From positions 4,960,001 to 5,024,000 of the forward strand of contig NC_088786.1 in NCBI RefSeq assembly GCF_949628265.1: 64,000 nucleotides of DNA. Reading direction: 5' to 3'. Below the pieces are notes generated by a model. The model did no database searches and was not told where the DNA came from. It saw only the letters and a list, made by a program, of their open reading frames with translations. A program made the position numbers and the translations under genes. Shown piece after piece: positions 21,801 through 33,703 of this stretch; the stretch's first letter is position 1; each line of letters opens with the position of its first letter. The stretch is from Cloeon dipterum. Its lineage: Eukaryota > Arthropoda > Insecta > Ephemeroptera > Baetidae.

Positions 21801-24286
21801 TTTTAAGAAGCAGTTGCGAAGATAAATGAAACAACTTGTTTTATTAAACACAAAGAGTCATTTTCTTGACCATGTTCCAGATGACACCGTGTACATTGCA
21901 GACGAGCATGCAAGGAACGAGTACGTCCTGAACGACACGGGCATTATCTGGCGCGGCAGCTACAACCGCCTGCGCCCCTCGGTCTGGCACTACGCTCAAT
22001 TCGAGGCTGATATGCTGGAGTGCTCCCTTCACTTGGTGGCCGTTGTGGGAAAAATGGGCCCTGCCTCCAGGGGTGACCCTATTCGCACCGCCAGGGCGAT
22101 ATCGGCCGCGGTCAACTCGCCAGACGACAACGGCGCCGTCATGGGCAACTGGTCCGACGACCACGGTGGCGGAACGCCGCCGACCAAATGGCTCGGCTCC
22201 AGTCAAATCCTCAAGAAGTACTGGAAGGACAAGAAACCGGTCAAATACGGGCAGTGCTGGGTCTTTGCCGGCGTTCTCACAACAAGTGAGTTTTTTTACT
22301 GCATCAAATTGCATGGTTTTGTCTTTTAGCATTTGAGCAGGACGATAAAAAAACCTGTGAACAGGAGGTAACAGTGAACCTTTAAGACAAGATTAAATAT
22401 TTCTTTTGATTCTAACTCTGTATGCATGATAACTTAACAATGTACGGAACATTTTGGCAATTGGATTGAATTGGACTAAATTTGAATCCAGTATTTTGGT
22501 CTAAAACCGAAGAATTACTCAAATTTATAAAAATTGCTTTTTAAATATTAATAATACATTTAATTAAGTGTATCAATTTTCGCAAGCAATAACCTAAAAC
22601 GGCTATTTTTGCAGTTGCCAGAGCTGTAGGCATCCCGTGTCGCCCTGTGACGAATTACTCTTCTGCCCACGACACCCAAAGTTCCCTGACTGTTGACTAC
22701 TTCGTCAATGAAAAAGCGGAAATAATGGAAGAAATGAATAGCGACTCAATCTGGTATGGCGATGCATTTTAATGTTAAAGGAAAAATATTACCAAAAATT
22801 AAAAAAAGGAATTTCCACGTTTGGAACGAGGTGTGGATGCAGCGTCCAGACTTGGGCCCCGAGTACGACGGTTGGCAGGTGGTGGACGCGACGCCGCAGG
22901 AGCAGAGCGAGGACGTGTACCGCTGCGGCCCGGCGTCCGTGGCCGCCGTCAAGAAGGGAGAGGTGCGAAAGCCGTTCGATGGCGCCTTTGTCTTCGCAGA
23001 GGTCAACGCCGACAAAGTCTTCTGGCGCTACAACGGACCCACGCAGCCACTCAAATTGCTCCGCAAGGACATGAAAGGGTCAGCGCCAACCTGAGTTAAT
23101 TTTATTTAAACTATTATATTTTTTATTTAGAATCGGCCGTTTTATCAGCACAAAAGCAATTGGGAGCACCTTCAGAGACGATATTACCGAGTTTTACAAG
23201 TACCCTGAAGGTTCATCTGACAAAATGGAACGAAATTATTTAAAAATTAAATTTTTCCTTCTGTATTAGAAAGCACGGAAGAGCGCGCCGCGATGTTAAC
23301 AGCCCTGAAGCAGAGCGCCTCGATGTTCAGCAGGTACTATCTGAACGAGGACTTCAACGACATGCACTTCGACTTTGAACTGCGCGATGACATCAAGATC
23401 GGAGAGCCCTACAGGTACTTGTAGAGTTCAGGCTGAACCGTCACTGTAATTTTATTTTGACAGTGTGGTTGTCGTGATGAAAAACCGAAGTCGCACCCAG
23501 AACCACACGGTGACCGTCACCCTCAGAGTGGACACGGTCAACTACACCGGGCGCATCAAAGAAGGCGTGAAGAAGGAAACTACTGACAGGCTCGTGAAAG
23601 CCGGGACTGGTATTTGAAACCAACTGTTTTGTTAATAACTTAATAATAATTATTGAAAATTAATCTAGTGGAGGAAATTCGAATGGACGTGTCCTACGAT
23701 GAATACGCTAGCAGTCTTGTGGACCAGGCGAGTTTCAATATCGCTTGCATGGCTGCTGTGAAGGACACGCAATACGAGTACTTTGCACAAGACGACTTCA
23801 GAGTCAGAAAGCCGGATATTAAATTTAAGGTTTATATGCCAAGATTTAAAATATTAATGACTTCTAAATAATCCTTCTCTTCAGATCGAAGGCGATGTGG
23901 TTGAAGGAAAAGAGTGCAAAGCGACAGTGTCTCTGACCAACCCCATGCCGATTCCTCTAAAAAAAGGTGTTTTCTCTGTGGAAGGGCCAGGAATAACAAA
24001 AACACTCAAGCTGAGACTGCCTGGGTAATAACCTATGCCAGCGCAATCGTTATCGCCTTCTTATTACCTCATCACAAAATATGTTTTCAGTGATTTGGCA
24101 CCGCAGGCTGTCGGAAGCGTTGGCTTCACTTTCACACCGATATTCGCTGGCAAGAAAACTTTGTCGGGCAAGTTTTCGTCTGATGAGTTGGATGACGTTG
24201 ACGGATACTTGGAGTTCATGGTCAAAGAAGTCAACGTGCCGACAGCAACAAACGGGGATGCTCCGTTGGCCTCATCCGAAATGTGA
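15840..24286 (+). CDS. Tg: Protein-glutamine gamma-glutamyltransferase (transglutaminase/annulin), myristoylated isoform
   Basis: Calcium-dependent enzyme that cross-links proteins through glutamine and lysine side chains; arthropod members act in haemolymph clotting, cuticle and the gut barrier. Exons: 15840-15948, 20019-20234, 21284-21423, 21593-21728, 21881-22285, 22615-22753, 22809-23078, 23131-23210, 23270-23414, 23464-23609, 23669-23829, 23885-24024, 24091-24286, giving 760 residues, close to family size. The N-terminal beta-sandwich is followed by the catalytic core with all three catalytic residues visible: Cys in [11 protein letters not shown], His in [10 protein letters not shown] and Asp in [11 protein letters not shown]. 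Two C-terminal beta-barrels follow, ending at LASSEM. The first exon begins [11 protein letters not shown], a fitting N-myristoylation signal (Gly2, Ser6, basic cluster), as known for annulin and fly Tg-A. Intron 1 is about 4 kb. The gene converges on AK1. Confidence 0.94.
15949..19930 (+). other. Tg: Transglutaminase first intron
   Basis: About 4 kb without supported exons. It holds one copy of the ~300-bp dispersed repeat at about 18765-19010, a GC-richer patch around 18180-18520 and a poly-C tract near 19842. The promoter of the short isoform should lie in its last few hundred bases. Confidence 0.6.
18765..19010 (+). repeat. Dispersed ~300-bp repeat, family A, copy 1
   Basis: Shares ctgaaatttaactgtt, ttactgcacattgt and gttgctaaatt with the copy at 27280-27575 in the same orientation. 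The 5' half is more diverged. No coding potential. Confidence 0.7.
19931..20234 (+). CDS. Tg: Alternative first exon of transglutaminase (non-myristoylated isoform)
   Basis: The same exon that is entered by splicing at 20019 extends in frame upstream to an ATG at 19931, giving [20 protein letters not shown] before the shared segment [17 protein letters not shown]. The resulting protein would be 753 residues and lacks the Gly2 acylation signal. The frame stays open further upstream to a methionine at 19736, so the start is not certain. MFW is preferred because the sequence between 19736 and 19930 is poly-C-containing and looks like 5' UTR. Two N-termini, one acylated and one not, match the known fly arrangement. 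Confidence 0.7.
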
Positions 24287-24964
24287 TTTTTTTCACGATT
24301 TTTAATTATACAGGATTATTATACATGCTTTTTTATTTAATGACACACAATGTGGTGCGTCGCAATTGTTACTTTTATATGTGAATTTTACCTTTGTTAA
24401 ATCGCCTGCAACGCATTTAAAAATATTTTTAAAATGTTTCACAAAGTATCTTATGTATAGCAGTGTTTTTTAAACTTGTTTGATCTGGCTTCGTTAGAAC
24501 TGTCTTAATCATATTTGAAAAAGAGTCAACTTGTATGTGCTTATACCCAATGTTTTCCCCAAGCTTAAAATTAAATGCTGTTTATAACGCAACATATGAA
24601 ATTCCACTTTCTCTTCAAATCTTATTATATATATATATTTAACTAATTTTGTCCTGTTTAAAACGCAAGAAAATATAAAATACGTTTTTAAACTTGCAAC
24701 AATTGTTTATTCTTAACTTGAAAAACAACAACTCAGCACTCTTGAGGAGAAGCTTAAATTTGCTTTGATGCAACTTTGAAGTTCAGCAAGCGCTTCAGTG
24801 AAAAGTTAAAAACAACTTTTCAACCTGCTGAAGGAAAATCACATTTTCATAATACTTTTTTGGTCTTCATTGAAGTTAATTTGTGTGCTTGTCTTGTAAG
24901 CGATCGACAGATTTTAAAATGACATAGGAATCTTTGGTTTTCTCACTAATCTCGGAATACTTAT
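24287..24964. other. Convergent 3' regions of transglutaminase (+) and AK1 (-)
   Basis: A 680-bp AT-rich stretch without genes. On the minus strand an AATAAA (plus-strand tttatt at 24706-24711) lies about 255 nt beyond the AK1 stop codon and is a reasonable poly(A) signal. Confidence 0.55.
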
Positions 24965-26875
24965 TTAAGCTTTGGCGGCCAACAAAGCATCGATGCTGGT
25001 TTCCACATCCTTGAAAATGTCGTCGGGAGCGCGCTCAGCATTGATCTGCAATTTGAGGATATTTTAATAATTTTTCTTCCCGTTCAATTATGACAAAAAA
25101 GATATTTTCATTTTCAGACTTACGTCTTTGCATTTGGAGGCGTATTTTTCTATGACAGGTTTCGAGTGCTGATGAAAGGTGTTGAGGCGCTTCTTGATGG
25201 TCTCCTCGTTGTCGTCGACGCGTCCGGAGCTCTGGCCTCTCTTCAGCAATCGCTCAGTCAAGGTGGCGTCAGAGCAGTTAAAGAAGAGCACCAAACTGCA
25301 GGGAGCCACCTCGCTCTCAAATTGTTCTCCCTGAGCGGCCTCGCGTGGGTAGCCGTCGAGCAGGTAGCCCTTTGAGGATGGCAGCTTCGTCAGCATCGCC
25401 TCCTTCAGAAGATCCAACACTACTTCCTAAAAATAAAATAAAATTCAACACGGATCTTATTTACATGGGTTTTGAATATTTATTGTGACACGGGTGACAC
25501 GTTAAAATCTTTTTATTGTGTTTTATTTTATTATTTAATCTTTTGATTGGTCTAGCCACACATTCTTCTGTTTTTATTTTTTTATTTTGAAGATTTTTAT
25601 TTATAAGAGCAATATACACAATTGATAAATATTAAACAAAAAGGTTCTACGTCAATAATTTTATCCATTAAATGTTTTTCCTACCAGTGGCACAAGCTCT
25701 CCACGTTCCATGGTGGCGTTTAATTGTTGGCCTCTTGGTGACCCTGATTGGACCTCAGCCCTGAGCAGGTCACCTGACGAAAGATGGGTGAAGCCGTACT
25801 TTGCCACGATGCGCTCGCATTGTGTGCCCTTTCCAGAGCCAGGACCGCCTGCGTCAAATTGTATCACCATGTTTTACTCAAGAAAGTTGCATGCAGTTAA
25901 ATTTTTTATGCGCTCTCGAGCAATAACTGCTTTTTGTTTTTTCTTTTATTTATTATACTGTCTCCAAAAAGCGTGACTTTAGTTTTCCAGTGAGGAAGAA
26001 AGTTTAATTAGTTGATTAAATAAACATTCAGCAAAGTCAAAAGGCTTAGATCCAAATAAAACTTGACAGAAATATGGAAAAATAGATCTTATATAGATTT
26101 CATATTCATGCAGAAGTCCCGATTTTCTCTCTTTTAAATTGCACGATTGCATGGCTCGGTATAGAGATCACAATGAATGATAGGTAAAGTTGCTTTAAAT
26201 TAAATTGAATACGGTTCGAGATAAGATAGCGAAGGACTAGTTTTATTAGGAGTTAACAATGCTGAGCAAATACGCGAGAGATTAGATCGAAAAACCAAAA
26301 TCGAGATGCTCACCAAGTACCCAAATGATGGGAACTCCAGATTCCCTCAGTGGGGTCGAGTCGATCTGCTTTCTCTCAATTTGAGCTGCCTGAAAGTGCG
26401 TAGGAGGAGTTTTATTTTTATTCTCACTTGTTGCGTGCGGGCGTTTCCAGTATATGTCTACAAATTCTTTTATTTCATAAATAAAAGCTGGTGGTCGTGC
26501 ATTAACTTCGGAACTAGTATACAGTGTATCAATTCCTCAAATCTGTGTGCGACGCAATTAAACAGGTTGAACGAGTTTGTTTTGCGATTAACGCGCTCTT
26601 GCGAGAGGCTGTTGCGAAATCCCTAGTATTTTAAATATTTGAACAGATTTTGCAGCCTCCCATTAAGTTCTAAATAAAGACACTCAATATCGGAGCTTGA
26701 GTAAAGAACACACTGAACCAACAACAACAAAGCCATGCTTGAATTTGTGTGGAGCAAGAATTTCAGTCAGAGCGAAGCCCCAGAAGGGGCGCCTGCTGAC
26801 CTGACCAGGCGCTCGGCTCTTTCAAAGGTCATGCAAAGGTGATTAGTGGAGCGGCGTGTGTGTAGCACTCACCAT
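24965..26875 (-). CDS. Adk1: Adenylate kinase 1 (cytosolic type)
   Basis: Catalyses ATP + AMP to 2 ADP. Exons in transcription order: 26875-26873 (the ATG codon alone, with a gtgagt donor), 26389-26314, 25848-25685, 25426-25124, 25045-24965; 208 residues, slightly longer than the usual 194. The P-loop [12 protein letters not shown], the AMP site [22 protein letters not shown] and the lid motif [16 protein letters not shown] are all intact, so it should be active. The N-terminus reads [19 protein letters not shown] before the first strand VPIIWVLGG. The P-loop is split by an intron after the first glycine. Its 3' end converges on transglutaminase. A second possible first exon lies 3.3 kb upstream (30172-30240). 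Confidence 0.93.
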
Positions 26876-27279
26876 GGTCACGAGTTCTCTGCGAAAGCGA
26901 TTCCCGTTCCCGCAGTCGTCGACGAGCGACTCGTAAAAAGCGGCGGCGGCGGCCGGTTGCTATTTTTGACGACGCTCGATCGCGCTCGCTCTGCCGAGGA
27001 AAGAAGAAGACACGCGTTTTCAAGCCAATGAAGAAGGAAGCCTCACTTCTCTCGTCGCAGCCCGCAGTTAGTTAGATAATAGTTAGTAAGCACCACACGT
27101 GGTGTCAAGTCGCGTGATTTTCGATGGGTTTCCTGTTTTTCATTGCAGCCGGATGCAACAATCAAAACCAGTATATAAAAGTAGTGATAAAATTCAACCG
27201 TAGTAAAAGTGTACAGAATATTTTTAAAAATTCCTTTTCACTTTTCCTTGAAATATCATGTACTATCTTAAAGTTTGTA

Positions 27280-27575
27280 AAAAGCTAAAAAATTTCCCAG
27301 GTTGCCGTTTTAATTTTTTAGAAGGAAATTTTGTATGCTTATCAAGCGGCGAGCCCTGTCTCCTTTCTGTAAAACCACGATTTATTTCACAATTAAGGGA
27401 ATTTTCCTCAAAATTCGCACACCGTTGGATAGATCGTGACAAGAGGGATGGAAATCAAGGGAATAAATCATTTAATTTTTCAAGAAATTTGGCAAATTCT
27501 GAAATTTAACTGTTCCTCGGTCCTGATTTAATTACTGCACATTGTAGAGATAAACTGTTGCTAAATTCCACAAAC
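27280..27575 (+). repeat. Dispersed ~300-bp repeat, family A, copy 2 (near full length)
   Basis: This copy aligns over its whole length with the reverse complement of 31858-32172. Shared landmarks are ctaaaaaatttcccaggttg, gatttatttc, ggatagatcg/ggatagaccg, ctgaaatttaactgttcct and ttgcacattg/ctgcacattg. No open frame and no obvious terminal repeats. Confidence 0.8.
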
Positions 27576-28679
27576 AATAAAATCGATCAAATTCTTGCTC
27601 TAGTCAACAATGCAAAATGTTCTTAATTGTTGGCATGTAATTTTTGAAAGGGTTAAAATGCTTCCAACCACTTTTTTTGAAAGAGCGTAAATTTGAATCG
27701 AATATATTTGGTGGCCGTCGTAAACAAACGGTTAGAAAAATTTTTCCAATGCATCCTTTAGTTAAATTGAAAAACGCATGCTTACTTTTTTATTATTCTG
27801 ATTATTTGTAATGCCTTCCCTATTAAATTCATGCTAAGATTTTGTAAATGTTTGAAATGTTGTCATCGACTTGAAAATAAGAGGCTGCAAAATGATTCAA
27901 AATGCTCAAAATACTTAAGAAAATAAAACATACGGTCTGCATTTTACGCAAAGCTTTTCATCTAAACAGGAAAAGATAAATCACACACACACACCTGTGA
28001 AAATTACGCGACTTTGACATCTGACTAAGGAAGTGAAGTGTGTGCAATGGAACGGAGCTGATGAAGAGAGACGAGCGTCAGCACTTCTTGCAATATATAG
28101 AATATTATAATAACGAACGTGCACACATGCGGGCGGGAAGCGGAGAGAACAGGCAGGCCGACCCTTTTATAGTAGGGCAAGTGTGATTGTGTTATGAAAT
28201 GTATATACATATATGATGTAATTACGCGTGGTCGTGGCGCGTCATTAAAAACGTCACAGACATAGTCTTGTACTCGGCGCACTACAAACAAACTTTCATT
28301 CACTTTCAAATGGCAAACTGCGCGCAATTTAAATTGAAAAATTGTCTCCATTTCCTATATACTCAGATTTTATCTGAGATTTCAGTTTCATAGAAGGCGA
28401 TATATTAAAAACAAAAATAAATTTGAAATATATATTTCAACGAAGAAAGTTATGAACCATTTTGACTTGAATCTGTAAATAACGACTTGAAAATCAAATT
28501 CAACCTTCTGGAGACTGACTTATACACGAGCAGCTTGATGCAACAAAGAAAATAAAAAGGTACTTTTATTGTGTTCCGCATTTAAAGTGGAATGATACTG
28601 GGCAACAATTGAAAATTATTTAAATTGTTGGATGCCATAAACAATTGATCGATTAACAATTTGTTCAACAATTTGCAAT

Positions 28680-28940
28680 AATAAAAAATGGACCATCCCA
28701 CAGTAAAAATTCAAATTTTGCCAATTTTATCCAAAATTTACAGTGCTCGAACATATTTTCTTGGCATATTCCGATTCCTCTCGTCGAGATCTGTCCAACG
28801 GTGTATGCCACTTATTGGGGAAACTCTTCGTTTTGAAATTAAATCGGATTTCAAGTAAGGAGACAGCCCTTACCATTTGAAAAGCACGGCAACTTCCCAG
28901 CCAGTTTTCTCGAAAAATTACAGTGCTTCCTAGGTCAATT
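28680..28940 (-). repeat. Dispersed repeat, family A, diverged copy 3
   Basis: Shares with copy 2 (reverse strand) the order gattcctctcgtcgagatctgtccaacggtgta, then a ttaaatcggattt-like segment and ggagacagccctt, then cggcaacttccca. Similarity is patchy, so the borders are approximate. Confidence 0.55.
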
Positions 28941-30171
28941 TAGGCTTTAACTGACTCCTAATGGACGAGTTTATGCATTGGCAACAAGCATTTTCCAGGC
29001 TTTGGCAGTATCATTCCTCTTTAATGAAACAGAAACATCACGGGAAATGATTTTCCAGACCGATAAGTTCTTACTTGATTTGCCTGTCATACGATTACCA
29101 CTTCCTTGTTTGAAGAAATCAAATGTTTCACTATAAGTCAGTTGACGTGTAATTATTACAATTATTGTAAGATCTGCAACGATTACTGTGGAAAAAATCT
29201 CTTTAAAAACTGAATAAAATATTCGATTCGGTTCTCAAATATTTAATTTTTTTAAAGGTGCAAGGTAGAATGACAGTAAGCGTATTTAAAATGAAATTTT
29301 TCCATGAAAAGCGTCGTAAGTGGTATTCATCATTTCTCGCTGACTTCCTTTCCAATCCAACATATTGCAATCTTTCTGGTCCATTAAATAAATGTTGTTA
29401 GCTGAGGCAGATAATGAAAGGCTGAATGTCGTGAGTGGAGCGCTTGCGCGCATATCTAATGAAATGCCCTCTAGACTCTAGACTGCTTGGTGCTGGGCTG
29501 GATAGTGACGACAATTAAACTCAAGATCGTCGGGAGCTACGACCTAAAATTTTGTACCGCGAGCGTCGTCCATAGCGCGAGCCGAGCCGGCCTTGGCCCA
29601 CAATTGAGCAGCGGTTCGTAGCCGCTTAAGTCTTTTTAACTCGCAACAGAGTCGAGCGTTTTTCCCAACGACTTGATCGGTTAGGAAAGGTCCAATAGCA
29701 CTATAATGCATCTAAAAATTATGACGACTAAAATTCTTGGGTGCACCAATTTGTTGGAAGCAGTTTAAAATCATTATATTGCAGAATTAAAAATGAACAG
29801 GAAAAATTAGGTTTAATTTTTTTTTCTTCCATTCTACTTCACTTTAAATTGATAAATGCTAATCCAGTAATAAAAATTATTTTAATTTAAATTGCATAAT
29901 AAAACTGAATAGCTCTACTCTACGTGGAAAATTAAATAAGGATGACCAGCTATTAGCGGAATTTTGAGAGAGACATTCAGTTTTTTACGTTTTTTCATTC
30001 AATTCAACGATTAATTTGCGTGTGTTTATTTATATCCTTTTATTTACATCTTACATCTAGTTGTTTTTGGAAATTGCCAAAAGCTCAGGATTTTCTCTTC
30101 CTTTAAAACAGTTAGTTTTGATTCCCGCGTTTCCGAATTTTACTTGTGAACCAAAATAAACAAAATTTTAC

Positions 30172-30240
30172 CTGCGCTCCGTAGACAATGAGGACAAGGA
30201 TGAGCGGGTCACGCCATCCTTTGGCGATCGGCGCAGCCAT
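30172..30240 (-). CDS. Adk1: Possible alternative first exon of AK1 with hydrophobic leader
   Basis: A 23-codon open exon starts with ATG at 30240 and ends in GCGCAG before a gtaaaa donor, in phase 0. That is exactly the phase needed to join the AK1 second exon at 26389. It encodes MAAPIAKGWRDP followed by the hydrophobic stretch LILVLIVYGAQ, which could act as a signal anchor. The nearest downstream minus-strand gene is AK1. The exon might instead belong to an unrecognised small gene. Confidence 0.45.
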
Positions 30241-30824
30241 GCGGTTGCAAGGGCACCATGCAGGACGCTAGACACACATCGCCAGAAAAGCACGTGCAAC
30301 ACAGAAAGTGCAAACGGAAATTAAAAGAAAAGAGTCTTTGAGCAAAACACAATAAACCGATTTCTCGCGTAAGCTCACCTTATTGCAAGCATGTGAGCGT
30401 AAGTGATAAAAACAATGTGTAACACAGACTTCAACCGTGACGCGGATGGAATCAGTACATGTGCAATATAATCCTTAAATTGAAGCCAGGTAAATATTAA
30501 CTTGAACTTGTCTCGTAGCATTCAGTGTAAAAACATTATGATTTTACCAAGCTGTGTTTATTATTTGATCTTGATTATTTATTTACTGGAAAATTGGCAG
30601 AATGAATATAATTACCGAGTGTTTGATGAAAATTATTCATTGGGAATTTATATTGGAATATGGTATGCAAGGCGGGAATGAAAAAAAGAAATGATGAATT
30701 TGGAAAAGAATCCAATTGAACAAATCAAACTCTTAAAACGAATAAACAGCATTGAAAACATTCCAAGTCCAAAGCTATATTTAAAAAAAATCTTACAAGC
30801 TTGCAGTACTTTTGATTATGTTTT

Positions 30825-30980
30825 TTTGGCTGTTTTGAAATCCTCTTGTCGAAATATTCCCGACGGTATTTGACCTCTTCTTTTAGCAAAATAAATCCGA
30901 TTTTCCTTGGGCGCAGACCTTGCTAAACCATGCCAAAACCACCGATCTTTGCAGTAGTTTTTCTAAATTTATTCTAACTA
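30825..30980 (-). repeat. Dispersed repeat, family A, partial copy 4
   Basis: Only the middle of the repeat is recognisable: tgaaatcctcttgtcgaaat, ccgacggtattt, aaaataaatccgattttcc. Weak but in the same order as in copies 3 and 5. Confidence 0.45.
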
Positions 30981-31857
30981 GGTAAATTTTATACCTTTCC
31001 AAAAAGAGGCCCTTTTAAATTTAAAAATAAAATGTAAAGTATGTCAATCTTTTGTCTTTTATTGGCTAAAAATAAAAATAAAAGTGTGAAAGCAGCAACA
31101 ACGGTTGGTACAACTCGCAAGCTGACACAAGTAACATAAGGCACAATCTTTTACTTTTGAAATGAAAATAAATTTTTAAAAAATCGTAAAATGGGAAAGC
31201 ACGCAAAAAGACTCACGTGTGCAGGGGCTTGGGTTTTGTTGTCTTGACCAGAGAGCGAAAATCAGATGATGTGTTCGGGGCTACAGATCAATACTGCGAT
31301 CAGTGCGGCGCGGTGCGCTGGAAACTGAGGCAGGGGCATGCGCCCCTTCCACCGCGCCAAACTGCTCTGTTTGCCCTCGGAAGCGAATAATCAGCAAATT
31401 GCCCGAGCGGTAATTTACTGCGATCGAGGTAAACATTCAAGAGCGAATATCGCGTGGTGCATTGTATTTGAAGATCAGTGGCAGGTTCAAGGCGGCCCCA
31501 TGTTGCCTTTCAAGTTTCAAGCCACGGTTTAGTGATTTATTTAGTGAGTGTAATGTGAACAAAACTCGTTTTATATTCTCCACTGCGAACTCGTGAAACA
31601 CGTTAACAATACCATTGCTGTTATATTGCTCCTAGAAGAATGGATATAGCCACCTGCACGATTGTGAGCTATAAAATAAATTCAAACTAGAATAGACTGT
31701 TACTCTGGTTGTTTCACCATTTTCCCTGCTTTGCTCTTGGATTGTAGGAGATTATAAATAGTAATTTTTTTACCATTTTAAATTAGAGCTTCACGTGCAT
31801 TAAGAACATTTTGCACTGTTGACCGTAGCAAGTAATTCATTGAGTTGATTGCTTGTG

Positions 31858-32172
31858 AAACGTACTAAGCAACAAGTTTATCTCTGCAATGTGCAATAAT
31901 GATATCAGGAACAAGGAACAGTTAAATTTCAGATTTTGCAAAAATTCTCGAAAATTTAAACGGCTCTTCTATGTCTTTTTGCTTGATTTCAATTCCTCTT
32001 GTTGCGGTCTATCCACCAGTGTACGAATTTTGAGCTCAATTTCCCTTCTGGAGAAATAAATCACGATTTCCAATTAGGAGAAAGCGCTCACTGCTTGATT
32101 AGCATGCAAACCTTTACTCTAAAAAATTTAATCGGCAACCTGGGAAATTTTTAGCTTTTTCCTAATTTCTAT
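31858..32172 (-). repeat. Dispersed ~300-bp repeat, family A, copy 5 (near full length)
   Basis: Best match to copy 2 in opposite orientation, roughly 75-80% by eye over about 300 bp, from aaaaagctaaaaatttcccagg to gataaacttgttgct on the reverse strand. Confidence 0.8.
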
Positions 32173-32242
32173 TGTATTAAAGGTCAATTTCTGTAAAGAT
32201 TGTCTTTAATAATCTTAAATACTCTCGTCTTTAGTAAAATAT

Positions 32243-32821
32243 TCAGTGCTTCTTATCGTAAGTGTCCTTTCCCTTGTAGTTGCCGACATAGCCAGTGTTT
32301 TCGCGAATGTCCTCGCGTCCCTGGCGGCCTCTTCCATGTCCATCAGCGTCGAAGCGCTCCCTGTGTGCCCCTGTGTACTGTGACGCGTCCGTCAAACGGT
32401 CGACGCCTCCAGTCTTGACAGCCTGGGTGGCGCCAGCAGTGCCTGGAGGGCCGCAGTCGACCAGTCGCTCTCTGATCTCGTCAGGGTCCATTTTATTCTT
32501 GAACTCCTCCAGGTACCTAGGAAAACACAGAATAAATAATTTTATAAACTCTCTTTGTGTGGAATAAGTCTATTTTTTGTCATAGAGGGGGAATTCAGGT
32601 GTTGATCTGATTTACCTGAGAAAGGTGGGGAAGTCCATCGTCTTAGACTTGAATTTGTTGAATGCGATTCCTGTGTCAGTGGTCGTGATTTTCTTTGCAA
32701 TAACATTCGCCTGTTTGAACCACTTGTCCGCGTTCTTCAGCGTAATGGTTGAGCCATTGTTCTTGGAGTCCCCGAATTTGGCAAACAACGAAAACTGTTC
32801 CTGCAGCTGCGCCTCAGACAT
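32243..32821 (-). CDS. ringer: TPPP/p25-alpha family protein (ringmaker-type)
   Basis: Tubulin polymerization-promoting proteins bundle and stabilise microtubules; the fly member ringmaker acts in axon outgrowth. Two exons, 32821-32616 and 32516-32243, give about 159 residues, near the length of short TPPPs. Visible family features are an N-terminal [44 protein letters not shown] and the diagnostic C-terminal core [39 protein letters not shown]. The chosen ATG follows a tag acceptor-like site, so a 5' non-coding exon is likely. It lies between AK1 and the AK5-like gene on the same strand. Assignment to the family is secure; the fly symbol is given by family resemblance. Confidence 0.92.
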
Positions 32822-33703
32822 CTACTCACAGACATAAATATTTCGATTAATCGCTCTTCAATAAATAATCATGGCTATTCTTCCACCTTGTCTTGGGGGA
32901 ACGAGAGAAACCACAAAATGCTGTTCAATTCGGCTGATTTCAATTTTCAGCGCAACAATGAAAGAAATTCAGTTAGATCGTTGAACAAAAGATAATTCTG
33001 TTGTGCATTGTTTTAATATGAAATATATTAAAGCCAGTAGGGAATATTTAAAAACAAATTTTGAAAATTTGTTCCCGTTTTTTTCATTCAAAGTCTAACA
33101 GGCTGGAAAAATTAAGAAATATCAAAAAAAAATTGGATAGCAAATTTAATTGATTTTAATAAAAAAAAAACATTTGAAACGACTGTTGTTGCGGCTGTGG
33201 AAATTGCAAAAGTATGAAGTTTGTTGCTGTTTTTTTCCAATGAATATACATTTCAGGCTAATTAGCTTCCATATTAAGAAAGTGTCTTAGGTCGTGTGAT
33301 ATCAGTAAAATATGGATTTCAAACAACATCAATATTTATTTTGATATTGAAAAGAAATGGTAATGCACTTACAAAGGATTTATAATCTAATTTGACACCT
33401 ATGTATACAGCAGTATTTGGACATTTTACAAACATGAAGTCTTCAATAGGTAAAATATGGCAATCAGTGTTAACCCGAAATTATGTCATATACACATCAA
33501 ACTTTAGAACAAATAATACGTTTCAATTATCAGCCAAAATTGAAGATATTTTTTTGCCATCATATCAGGTAATTTGATTTATTTGTATGTAATATGACTG
33601 CAGAAATTTTCACGAAGAAAACGCGACGATATCACAATTGAAAAAGCGACGAGGATGAAACAAAAACCACGTGACAGTTTCATCTTGAAAAGACGAATAT
33701 TTC
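32822..33703. other. Intergenic spacer upstream of TPPP
   Basis: AT-rich, with no supported coding segment. It should contain the TPPP promoter and the 3' UTR of the AK5-like gene. Confidence 0.55.

Larger units (their letters stand above)
26900..30171. other. AK1 upstream region with dispersed repeats
   Basis: Contains the AK1 5' UTR (GC-rich to about 27060) and two copies of the dispersed repeat (27280-27575 and 28680-28940). There is a short CA run near 27983. No supported gene. Confidence 0.55.

Noticed and set aside
21844-22332. Long minus-strand open frame (162 codons)
   Set aside because: It lies exactly opposite the catalytic exon of transglutaminase and is a shadow of that GC-rich coding sequence.
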